Shown: one piece after another, positions 22,725-30,236 of the stretch
Numbering within the stretch: position 1 is the stretch's first letter
Layout: every line of letters starts with the position of its first letter
NCBI GenBank assembly: GCA_964598695.1
Contig: CAZRDB010000040.1
Coordinates: 1-30,797 of the forward strand
Length of the DNA: 30,797 nucleotides
Reading direction: 5' to 3'
Source: CAZRDB01 sp964598695
Lineage (GTDB): Bacteria > Armatimonadota > Zipacnadia > UBA1398
The notes under the pieces: generated by a model
Databases searched by the model: none
What the model saw: the letters and a program-made list of their open reading frames with translations, nothing else
Told to the model about the DNA's origin: nothing
Made by a program: the position numbers and the translations under genes

Positions 22725-25100
22725 ATGGAACCCCAGCAGAACCCAAACCAGGCTGAGCCGCCGCCGGTCTCCGCACGCCCGAACTCGGGCGAGCCCACGG
22801 GCGGCTCGTACCGCCACGATGTCGACCTGCGCTTCGTCACGCCGCCCTGGCTGGGTCGGATCTACTTCGATCTCCGAATGGGCCGTGACGTGCGCGGCAG
22901 GGGACGACCGCTCGCCCTGCCCCGCTCCGTCCGGCGCCACAACCGCTACGCCGCTGCCGTCCTCGGCCAGATGCTCGTGTCGTGGATCGCGGCGCTCGTC
23001 GTGCTGGCCGCCTGGCTGTCGCAGATCGGCTGCGGCTCACAGGTGGCCGGCCCGGGCCTCGACGACGGCGACAAGAACTCCGGAGGCATCCAGGTCTCCG
23101 TGGTGTGGCCCGAGGCCAGCGCGAAGATGATCCCCGCCGGCGCCGAGAGCATCCTCCTCGTCGTGGTCGACAAGGCCACCGGGGAGGAGCTGGGTCGCGG
23201 GCTGCTGACCCGCGCGATCAGCACCACGGCGATCGCCGGACTGCCCGCCGGGCGGCTCTGCACCGTCACCGCCACGGCGCACCCGAACGCCGACGGCACG
23301 GGCACGGCCCAGGCCGCCGCCAGCCAAGACATCACCATCCCCGAGAACCAGAACGCGGAACTCAACCTGTCGCTCGCCAGCACGATCGTCGCCGTCGAGG
23401 TCACGCCATCGACAGCCGACAAGAAGACGGGCGAGCTGCTGGCTCTCACGGCGACCGCAACGGATGCCGAGGGCAACGTCGTCCTCGTCGACGCCTCGAA
23501 GTGGCAGTGGGTGAGCGACGACCCCTCGATCGCTCGCGTGGAGGCTCCCGGCCAGGTGGCTCTGCTCCTCCCCGGCTCGGTGACGGTCCGGGCGACCGAC
23601 CTCGAGTCGGGCAAGGTCGGCGTGTGCCAGGCGACGATCACGGCCGCCCCGTTCACCCCGGTCATCTCGGTGACCGGCAGCCCCTGCAGCGTGGGCGGGA
23701 CGATCTCCCTCGACGTGGAGGCCGACAGCGTCCCGACCGACGTCGCCACGGCCGAGTGGGACTTCGACGGCGACGGGACCTATGAGCGCACGATCTCCGG
23801 CTCCATCGCCACCTCGGTGGCCTGCCCGGTGGCGGGGAGCAAGACCGTCCATCTGCGCGTCACCGCCCAGAGCGGCGCCGTGGGCGAGGCGACGGTCGCG
23901 GTCACCGTCAACCCCCGCGCCGGCGGCGTCGTCCGCCTCGAGTCGATCGGCACCATCTCCGCGACCAATATCTCGGACAACAACATGCCGGTCTGCTCCT
24001 CGCTCGACGGCACGAACGTGTTCGCGATGTACACGACGCCACAGGCGCGGACCGTCGTCGCGATGCGGCCGCCGCACGCGGGTGACGCGTGGCCCACGAT
24101 CGTGCTCGACCCGACCACCAAGCTCGACGGCTGGCACGATGGCCCGACGGTCATCTGTGACGGCGAGGACTACGTCCACTGCTGGGTCGGTGTGCACAAC
24201 ACCGACTGGAAGTACTACCGTTCGGTCCAACCCGTCCGCACGGTTGAGGACTTCAACGCCGGCTTCGCCGATGTCAGCGCCGAGCTGCCGCCCGGCGAGA
24301 TCACCTACCCACGCGCCTGGACCGACGCCCAGGGCGACGTCTACTTCACGTGGCGCGACCGAGGCGCGAACAACGGAGGTCGGGCTTGGTTCGGGTTCTA
24401 CGACGCCTCGGCCCAGACATGGCGCACGACGCTGTTGTTCGACGACCAGACCGTCGTCTCGGGGGCTCCCTTCCCCTTCACCACCGGCAAGCTGCCGCTC
24501 GCGATCGGTCCCGACGGCCGGATCCACACCGTCGCGCTGTGGTCGAACCAGAGCCTCGGCTGCGATACCGCTTGGGATCCGACCTACGCCTACAGCGACG
24601 ACCAGGGGATCACCTGGCGCCGCAGCGACGGCTCGGCCTACGACCTGCCGATCCGCCACGAGACCGGGAACCCGCAGATCCTGGTGGCGCGGTCGGTGAT
24701 GGGGGCGATCATGACCCCGGCGTCGGTCGCGGTGGAGCGCGACGGGACCGTCCATGTGTTGGTGACCGAGGGGAAGGATCCGACCTTCGGCTGGGGCCTC
24801 TGGCGGATCTCGTCCAACGGTTCCTCCTGGTCGCCCCGCGCCTTCGTCAACAACGCGTCGCCCTACGGGGTTTCGACCGGGCCGGCCAGTCAGGTCGACC
24901 AGATCGCGATCATGACCACCCTCGGCACCTACTTCGGCCGCAGCCGCGGCACGAGCTGGTCGTTCGCCCTTGCCGACTACGGCTCGTCGGACAACCAGTA
25001 CGTCCGCTGGGACGGGCAGGGCTACGGTCGCTCGGGGGTGCGCCACTTCCTGGTCCCGAGGAAGGGCACATACGAGCTGTTCTACGGCGCCATCCAGTAA
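22725..25100 (+). CDS. Tandem paralogue 3: conserved head + membrane helix + Ig-like, PKD and BNR-type propeller domains
   Basis: This 791-residue protein has the same head (RHDVDLRFVTP, IYFDLRMGRD, SVRRHNR at about 30-74), a membrane helix (about 78-100) and QIGCG with C103. Outside are a beta-sandwich starting SVVWPE (about 122-220), a Big_2-like domain (about 222-310) and a PKD-like domain with AEWDFDGDGTYE (about 312-398). A C-terminal domain of about 390 residues follows. It shows W-x-D-Q/Asp-box-like turns, such as YAYSDDQGITWRRSDGS, and resembles BNR_4 six-bladed propellers found in sialidase-like and polysaccharide-lyase-like proteins. ATG at 22725 is preferred because GGGAGG lies eight bases before it; the upstream ATG at 22629 overlaps paralogue 2. 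It may bind or cleave an extracellular glycan. A terminator hairpin follows. Confidence 0.86.
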   Translation: MEPQQNPNQAEPPPVSARPNSGEPTGGSYRHDVDLRFVTPPWLGRIYFDLRMGRDVRGRGRPLALPRSVRRHNRYAAAVLGQMLVSWIAALVVLAAWLSQIGCGSQVAGPGLDDGDKNSGGIQVSVVWPEASAKMIPAGAESILLVVVDKATGEELGRGLLTRAISTTAIAGLPAGRLCTVTATAHPNADGTGTAQAAASQDITIPENQNAELNLSLASTIVAVEVTPSTADKKTGELLALTATATDAEGNVVLVDASKWQWVSDDPSIARVEAPGQVALLLPGSVTVRATDLESGKVGVCQATITAAPFTPVISVTGSPCSVGGTISLDVEADSVPTDVATAEWDFDGDGTYERTISGSIATSVACPVAGSKTVHLRVTAQSGAVGEATVAVTVNPRAGGVVRLESIGTISATNISDNNMPVCSSLDGTNVFAMYTTPQARTVVAMRPPHAGDAWPTIVLDPTTKLDGWHDGPTVICDGEDYVHCWVGVHNTDWKYYRSVQPVRTVEDFNAGFADVSAELPPGEITYPRAWTDAQGDVYFTWRDRGANNGGRAWFGFYDASAQTWRTTLLFDDQTVVSGAPFPFTTGKLPLAIGPDGRIHTVALWSNQSLGCDTAWDPTYAYSDDQGITWRRSDGSAYDLPIRHETGNPQILVARSVMGAIMTPASVAVERDGTVHVLVTEGKDPTFGWGLWRISSNGSSWSPRAFVNNASPYGVSTGPASQVDQIAIMTTLGTYFGRSRGTSWSFALADYGSSDNQYVRWDGQGYGRSGVRHFLVPRKGTYELFYGAIQ

Positions 25101-25124
25101 CGCACCCACGGCCCAGAAGCCGCG

Positions 25125-25162
25125 AGAGCCCCGTCGGCCACCCGTGTGGCCGGCGGGGCTCT
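25125..25162 (+). terminator. Hairpin terminator after the paralogue operon
   Basis: A 17-bp stem (25125-25141 with 25146-25162) contains a single G-U pair and a 4-base CCGT loop. It begins 24 bases after the stop of paralogue 3, and CTCT follows within the right arm. It probably ends the three-gene transcript before the Wzz/BYK promoter. Confidence 0.8.
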
Positions 25163-25242
25163 CTGGCGAATCCTGCCGACCATGGGCCGACGCCTCCGAT
25201 TCACGGGCGCCCGTCTCGGGGGGGGCGATGCGGCGAAGGAGG

Positions 25243-25271
25243 TTGTGAGGTTGGCTCCGAACCTCTAGACT
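25243..25271 (+). promoter_or_regulatory. Candidate Wzz/BYK promoter with an inverted repeat in its spacer
   Basis: TTGTGA (25243-25248) and TAGACT (25266-25271) are 17 bases apart, each 4 of 6 to consensus. An inverted repeat GAGGTT (25247-25252) / AACCTC (25260-25265) fills the spacer and touches the -10 box, a usual position for a repressor site. The leader to the ATG at 25381 would be about 100 bases. Both the promoter and the operator reading are predictions. Confidence 0.4.
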
Positions 25272-25380
25272 GGCTCTCTTGCGGGCATTCGGGGTCGTGG
25301 GGCGAGGGGCGCGCGGTGAGCTTCGGGTTGCGTGAATCGACACCTGTGGTTCGGCGACCAGGCCAGGGAGCGACGGAGTC

Positions 25381-27477
25381 ATGCAGTTCTGGGCTTTCTA
25401 CCGGCTGTTCCGACGGTGGCTGTGGGCGATCCTGGCCCTCGCGCTCTGCGTGAGTGGCGCGACCGTTGCCGCATCGCTCGTACAGCCTCGCAGCTACGAA
25501 GCCAAGACCGTCATCTACCTGTCGGTGGAAGCCAGCCAGGAGACCAGTGTCGCGGGCACCCGCCTCGAATCGGTGCGCGAGCCCGACCGCCGGGCTTTCG
25601 TCGCGAGCCTCGGCGAGCTGATCCACACCCGCTCGGTGTGGGAGCTGGCCAGTCAGGCCGGGGTCTCCGTGCGCCTCGAGGACTACCAGAAGCGGCTCTC
25701 GTTCGTGCCGGTCGGGGGCGGCGAACTGGTCGAACTCACGTGGAAGGACGCGACCGACAGCGGGGCCGTGGATGCGGTCAACGCAATCGCGGAGGCGTTC
25801 ATCGGTTTCTACAAGGCCTTCTACTCGATGGACGCGACGCACACCCGCGAGGTCCTCGAAGCCCAGCTCCAGACCGCCGAGGATGAGCTGAACCAGACGG
25901 CCGAGGCGCTCAAGCAGTGCCAGGCCCGACGGCGGCTCATGGGCGACAAGGACATCGAGGCGGTCCGCTCCAGCCACACCGGGCTCCAGGCGAGCCAGCG
26001 GGAACTCGAGGCACAGCTCAGCAAAGCGCAGTCCAAGGCTGCGGCGCTGTCCTCCGAGCTGGCGCGTGTGCCCAAGGAGCAGACCACGGGCAAGACCTAC
26101 GCGCCCTCGGCCGAGCTGACGGCGCTGCGGACGGCGCGGGCGACGGCCGAGGCGCAGATGGCTGAGCTGCGGGCCAAGTACAACCCCAGTCACCCGCGGG
26201 TCATCGAGCTTCAGGCAACGCTCGACCGGCTCGCCCGCGACATCTACGCGGCGGAAGGCAAGGAAGAGTCATCCCAGCAGACGGCCCCCCACCCGCTGCG
26301 GCAGCAGTTGGAGTCACAGCTCGCCGATGCCAAGGCGGAGGCGCAGAGCCTCGCCGCCCAGCTCGCGCAGACCAACGCGCAGCTCGGGCAGCTCGAGAGC
26401 CAGCTCGCCGGCCTCCCGGAGGTCAGCTACGAACTCTCCGAGCTGGCCCGCAAGAAGGACCTCGCCGAGGCGACCTACCAGCGGCTCGCGCAGGCCTGTG
26501 AGGAAGCGCGCATCTCGGAGGAGAGCGCCAAGCAGAAGGTCCGGATGCGTGTCGTCGAGCCGGCGAGTCTGCCGCTCGAGGCCAAGAGCCGCCGCACCGT
26601 CCCCAAGGCGATCCTGGCCTTCATCGCCACGATCTTCGTGACGACCGTTGCCTTCATGCTGCTCGAGCAGACCGACAACCGCGTCAAGGGGCCCTCCGAC
26701 GTGCAGCGCCTCGTCGGTGTGCGGCCGCTGGTCTCCATCCCTCTGCTCTCGCAGGCCGGCGGCCATGCCGATGCCGCCGCCGAGAGCCTCGAGGTGCGCG
26801 CGTTCCACGAGGCGTTCCGTTCACTCCGGAGCCAGCTCTTCTCGGTGCCCGGCGATCCCCCGCCGCGCGTGGTGGGTCTCATGAGCGCACGAAGCGGCGA
26901 CGGACGCACCACCGTGGCCGTGAACCTGGCGGAGACGATCGCGCACGCGGGCGAGACGGTCCTGCTCGTCGACGCCAACCTGCGCGCTCCGGAGATCCAT
27001 GGCCTCTACGGGCTGGACAACGGTCTGGGCCTGGCATCCGTGCTGGCGGGCACGGCCAGTCTCGAGACCGCCCTGCAGCCCACGGGCGTCTCGGGCCTCT
27101 CCCTCCTGCCGGCCGGTCCCGTCCCCGAGGATCCCTCCCTGCTGCTGCGGGAGAGCACGCTGTTCGAGGTCATGGCGCGGCTCCGCGAGCGGTTCGGCTG
27201 GGTGATCGTCGATACGCCGCCCGGACTCGCCTACGTCGACGCGATCCTCATGGCCAGCGCGCTCGATGAGGCCCTGCTCGTGGTCGCGAGCGGCGCGATC
27301 GTCCGTGGGGCCGAGGCCCGCCTGCTCGACGACCTCGAGGCCGCCGGCGTCAGCACGCTGGGCGCGGTGGTCAACCGGGTGCTGCCCCAGTACGCCGACG
27401 CCCTGCACTTCTTCCGGGTCGCCGACTCGGCCTCGCGCACCCAGCCCGCGCAGCCGGCGGACACTGACGCGGAGTAG
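25381..27477 (+). CDS. Wzz/BY-kinase-like polysaccharide chain-length protein with altered Walker A
   Basis: This 698-residue inner-membrane protein joins a Wzz-type chain-length domain to a BY-kinase (CpsD/Wzc-type) ATPase domain. The first membrane helix is at about 13-35. A periplasmic part with long Gln/Glu/Ala-rich coiled coil covers about 150-400, and the second helix about 409-430. The cytoplasmic ATPase domain has the P-loop region SARSGDGRTT at 502-511, with arginine R509 where the Walker A lysine is expected. Walker A' is LLVDANLRAPEIHG (D531) and Walker B is VIVDTPPG (D611). The C-terminus lacks the usual tyrosine cluster. The protein should control length or export of the polysaccharide made by this region; tyrosine-kinase activity is doubtful. 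The ATG has AGGGAG ten bases upstream. Confidence 0.9.
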   Translation: MQFWAFYRLFRRWLWAILALALCVSGATVAASLVQPRSYEAKTVIYLSVEASQETSVAGTRLESVREPDRRAFVASLGELIHTRSVWELASQAGVSVRLEDYQKRLSFVPVGGGELVELTWKDATDSGAVDAVNAIAEAFIGFYKAFYSMDATHTREVLEAQLQTAEDELNQTAEALKQCQARRRLMGDKDIEAVRSSHTGLQASQRELEAQLSKAQSKAAALSSELARVPKEQTTGKTYAPSAELTALRTARATAEAQMAELRAKYNPSHPRVIELQATLDRLARDIYAAEGKEESSQQTAPHPLRQQLESQLADAKAEAQSLAAQLAQTNAQLGQLESQLAGLPEVSYELSELARKKDLAEATYQRLAQACEEARISEESAKQKVRMRVVEPASLPLEAKSRRTVPKAILAFIATIFVTTVAFMLLEQTDNRVKGPSDVQRLVGVRPLVSIPLLSQAGGHADAAAESLEVRAFHEAFRSLRSQLFSVPGDPPPRVVGLMSARSGDGRTTVAVNLAETIAHAGETVLLVDANLRAPEIHGLYGLDNGLGLASVLAGTASLETALQPTGVSGLSLLPAGPVPEDPSLLLRESTLFEVMARLRERFGWVIVDTPPGLAYVDAILMASALDEALLVVASGAIVRGAEARLLDDLEAAGVSTLGAVVNRVLPQYADALHFFRVADSASRTQPAQPADTDAE

Positions 27478-27505
27478 GCGGGCGGGCGGGGAACAAGGAA
27501 CTCTC

Positions 27506-27533
27506 AACGGACGCCGCACGCGCGGCGTCCGTT
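27506..27533. terminator. Bidirectional hairpin between Wzz/BYK and flippase genes
   Basis: A perfect 12-bp stem (27506-27517 with 27522-27533) around the loop ACGC lies in the 61-bp gap between convergent stop codons. AA/TT ends at the base of the stem give it a short U-run in both directions. Confidence 0.8.
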
Positions 27534-27538
27534 CCGCT

Positions 27539-29038
27539 TCAGGAGGCGTCGCCCGTTGGGGGCGGCTCCTCGGGGCGCTTCGGCCCAAGCCGGCTCGCGA
27601 CCCATTGGAACTCACGCCGGCCGATCTCGCCCGTGGCGGCCAGCCCGAGGAGGAAGACCGGGACGCCCGCCGCGGCAGCGATGGCGGCCCGGACCAGGGC
27701 CGGACCGGGCATCGTGGCGCCCATCCAGTAGGCCAGCCCCCCCATCGGCGCCGAGGCCAGCGCGACCCGCAGGAGCGACAGCCACGGGAAGCGCCACGGC
27801 ATCAGGCGCGACGAGACGGCCGCCGTGAGCCCGAGCTGGGCGCCGAAGGCGGCGAGCGTCGCATAGGCCGCGCCCATGTACCCCATCCGCGGGATCAGCA
27901 CGACGTTCAGCCCGATGTTCAGGAGGCTCGCGATGACCAGCACCACGGTCAGAGGGGTGTTGCGTCGCACGAGGTGAAGCCCGATCTGGAACCGATCCTG
28001 CAGGCCACGGAGCAGCGAGGCCGCCGCGACCACCGGAACCACGGGGTAGCCCTCCCAATAGGGGGCATCGAGCAGGCCCTCGACCACCGGCCGCGCGAGG
28101 ACGGCGAGCAGCACGGCCGCCGGCACGCAGGTGGCAAGCGTGTAGCGCGTCAGGGTACCGAGCAGCGACCGAGCGGCCTCCGGGCCGTCGGTCTCCCAGA
28201 CCCGCATCAGGAGCGGGTTGCCCGCGCGCATCAGGATGAACGTGACCAGGATGATCGTGTTGTCGGCGATCCCGTAGGCCGAGGAGTAGATGCCGACGGC
28301 CTCGGTGGTGTCGAAGTGGTTCACGAGATACCGATCGCCGAAGTTGAGCGCCCACACGCACAGCCCGCCCAATGTGAGCGGGAGGCCGTAGGCGGCCATC
28401 GGCCGCAGGGTCGCCAGGCCCGGCCGGAAGGCCTCCCGCGTTCCCTGCCACGCGCGGCGCCAGGCCAGGGGCAGGAGGAACAGGTAGATCGCGCACGCGC
28501 CGAGGAGCATCCCCCGCCCACCGGCACTGATCAGCCAGGCGATCGCGAGGCCCAGCGCGAGCTTACCGAGGCTCTCGAGCGAGCACAGGAGCCCGTACCA
28601 GCCCAGGTCACGGCGAGCGCGCAGGAGCACGGCGAGCGTCGTGTGCATCGTGCCGAGCGCGAACGACCCGATGCCCAGCCACAGCAGACTTCTCAGCTCC
28701 GGCCGGAGGCTCGCCGAGAGAGCGAGGACGCCCCCGCCGACCAACAGACACGCGAGCGCGATCGCGCCGAACGCCGCCGTCACCGCGCTGCGGCAGAACT
28801 CGTCCAGGCGGTCATCGCGCTCGTAGCTCGGGTAGAACCGTAGTACGGCGGCGCCCACCCAGTCGACGGCGATCGCCATCGCCGCCGTGGTCGCGAGAAC
28901 CAGTCGGTAGTCGCCCTGCTCGGCGGGCTCCATGACCCGCGACAGGATGGGCACGGAGAGGAAGCCGACCGCCGCCGGCACGAGCTGCGCCGGAAGGTAG
29001 CGGGCGAGGTCCTTCCTCAGTTCACGGGCGGAGGCCAC
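27539..29038 (-). CDS. Wzx-type oligosaccharide flippase (MOP superfamily)
   Basis: This 499-residue integral membrane protein has about 12-14 hydrophobic helices, beginning LVPAAVGFLSVPILSRVMEPAEQGDYRLV. That opening is typical of polysaccharide_synt/Wzx flippases, which move undecaprenyl-linked repeat units across the inner membrane. Charged residues in early helices (Asp, Arg) and a central NFGDRYLVNHF segment also fit. The GTG start at 29038 lies inside the end of the upstream toroid-protein gene (17-base overlap) and is preceded by AGGAGG nine bases away, which favours translational coupling. It is the last gene of the minus-strand cluster that converges on the Wzz/BYK gene. Confidence 0.9.
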   Translation of the reverse strand: MASARELRKDLARYLPAQLVPAAVGFLSVPILSRVMEPAEQGDYRLVLATTAAMAIAVDWVGAAVLRFYPSYERDDRLDEFCRSAVTAAFGAIALACLLVGGGVLALSASLRPELRSLLWLGIGSFALGTMHTTLAVLLRARRDLGWYGLLCSLESLGKLALGLAIAWLISAGGRGMLLGACAIYLFLLPLAWRRAWQGTREAFRPGLATLRPMAAYGLPLTLGGLCVWALNFGDRYLVNHFDTTEAVGIYSSAYGIADNTIILVTFILMRAGNPLLMRVWETDGPEAARSLLGTLTRYTLATCVPAAVLLAVLARPVVEGLLDAPYWEGYPVVPVVAAASLLRGLQDRFQIGLHLVRRNTPLTVVLVIASLLNIGLNVVLIPRMGYMGAAYATLAAFGAQLGLTAAVSSRLMPWRFPWLSLLRVALASAPMGGLAYWMGATMPGPALVRAAIAAAAGVPVFLLGLAATGEIGRREFQWVASRLGPKRPEEPPPTGDAS

Positions 29039-30236
29039 AGGCCCCTGCCTCCTCTCCGACCAAGCGCGCCTCAGCCATCAACGCGTCGGCGTAGAACTTC
29101 GTGGCCCAGTTGGGGTAGGCGAACGGCCCGTAGGCGCCCCAGAGCGGGTACGACCCCGCGAGCGCGCCATGCACCTCGGCCGGTCCGCCATCGGTCGGCG
29201 CCACGTCCGCGAGGCAGCCGTTGAGCAGCCGGGCGGCCAGCAGGTAGTGCGGACCGTGTCCCAGCTCGGCCAGCCGGGCCCACACCAGCGCCATCTGGGC
29301 ACAGCCCGTCAGGCACAGATAGGTGCTCCTCGGCCGCCAGCGATCGTCCCACTCGGCGGGCAGAGAGCCCGTCCGCATGAAGTGGGCCTCGAACGTCGCC
29401 GCCGCACACTCGGCGGCCGCGACCATGCCGGCGTCGCCGAGCAGAGCCCCCGTCTCCAGCAGCCCCTCGATCGCGTAGGCGATCGTGTGGGTGATCGGGT
29501 TGCTCGGGTCGTCGCCCGTGCCGCTGAAGCGGCAGTCGCGGAAGAAGCCGTTGGGGAGCTGGTTCGCGACCGCCCACTGGCAGTGGCGCAGACCGGCGGT
29601 GCGGTACCGCTCCCCGCTGTCCAGCCCCCGCACGCCGGCCAGGCGCAGCAGCGACCAGCCGACCCGGGTGTAGTAGGTTCGCGGGGAGTTGCAGTAGATG
29701 TGCCTCCCCCAAGAGCCGTCGGGAGACTGGACCTCGCAGAGCCACTCGCCCGCCCTGCGCCCGGCCTCCAGAAAGCGCGAGTCGCCGTAGGCCTGGTAGG
29801 CGGTGACCATCCCCCCGAGGACCTGGCCCGTGTTGAACACGCTCGGGCCGGTCAGGTCGCCCATGACGCCACCGGGCCAGGCCCCCGTCTCGAGCTGAAC
29901 CTCGCAGAGCCACTCCGCCATCCGACGGGCCGCGTCGCGGCAGAGATCGGGCCGGGCGGCCCACGGCGCCGCGGCAACGAGGGTGTCGATCAGGTAGCCC
30001 GTGGTCTCCGGGAAGGAGGGGGCCCACCCCGTCCGCAGCGAGTAGCATGCCGACGAGCCGTCGTCCTCCGTCCCCCGCTGCGAGCGCAGCAGCCACTCGA
30101 CCGCGGCGCGGAGCTGAGCGCGCACGCCGTCCGGACTCAGGCTGTGCGGCACCGTCGGCCACGCGCCGGTCCCTCGCAGGGCCCCTCGTAGCGCCAGTCC
30201 GATCCGCCACTTCACTCGACGCAGCCTACGCCTCAT
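29022..30236 (-). CDS. Alpha/alpha-toroid protein of a polysaccharide locus, function unassigned
   Basis: This 404-residue protein shows repeated helical-hairpin segments of the (alpha/alpha)6 type: VEWLLRSQ, MAEWLCEVQLETGAWPGG, GEWLCEVQSPDGSWG, HTIAYAIEGLLETG, CLTGCAQMALVWARLAELG and GSYPLWGAYGPFAYPNWATKFYADAL. The Q-x-x-x-G-x-W motifs resemble prenyltransferase/squalene-cyclase repeats and six-hairpin glycosidases. There is no signal peptide, so it is probably cytoplasmic. A glycan- or lipid-carrier-acting enzyme is possible; I do not assign a reaction. The ATG at 30236 is chosen because it overlaps the TGA of the upstream gene as ATGA, and upstream in-frame sequence is the antisense-like shadow of that gene. 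It overlaps the flippase start downstream. Confidence 0.78.
   Translation of the reverse strand: MRRRLRRVKWRIGLALRGALRGTGAWPTVPHSLSPDGVRAQLRAAVEWLLRSQRGTEDDGSSACYSLRTGWAPSFPETTGYLIDTLVAAAPWAARPDLCRDAARRMAEWLCEVQLETGAWPGGVMGDLTGPSVFNTGQVLGGMVTAYQAYGDSRFLEAGRRAGEWLCEVQSPDGSWGRHIYCNSPRTYYTRVGWSLLRLAGVRGLDSGERYRTAGLRHCQWAVANQLPNGFFRDCRFSGTGDDPSNPITHTIAYAIEGLLETGALLGDAGMVAAAECAAATFEAHFMRTGSLPAEWDDRWRPRSTYLCLTGCAQMALVWARLAELGHGPHYLLAARLLNGCLADVAPTDGGPAEVHGALAGSYPLWGAYGPFAYPNWATKFYADALMAEARLVGEEAGACGLRP

Noticed and set aside
23037..25382. A 781-codon minus-strand open frame opposite paralogue 3
   Set aside because: It crosses a terminator hairpin and a promoter and has no recognisable domain.
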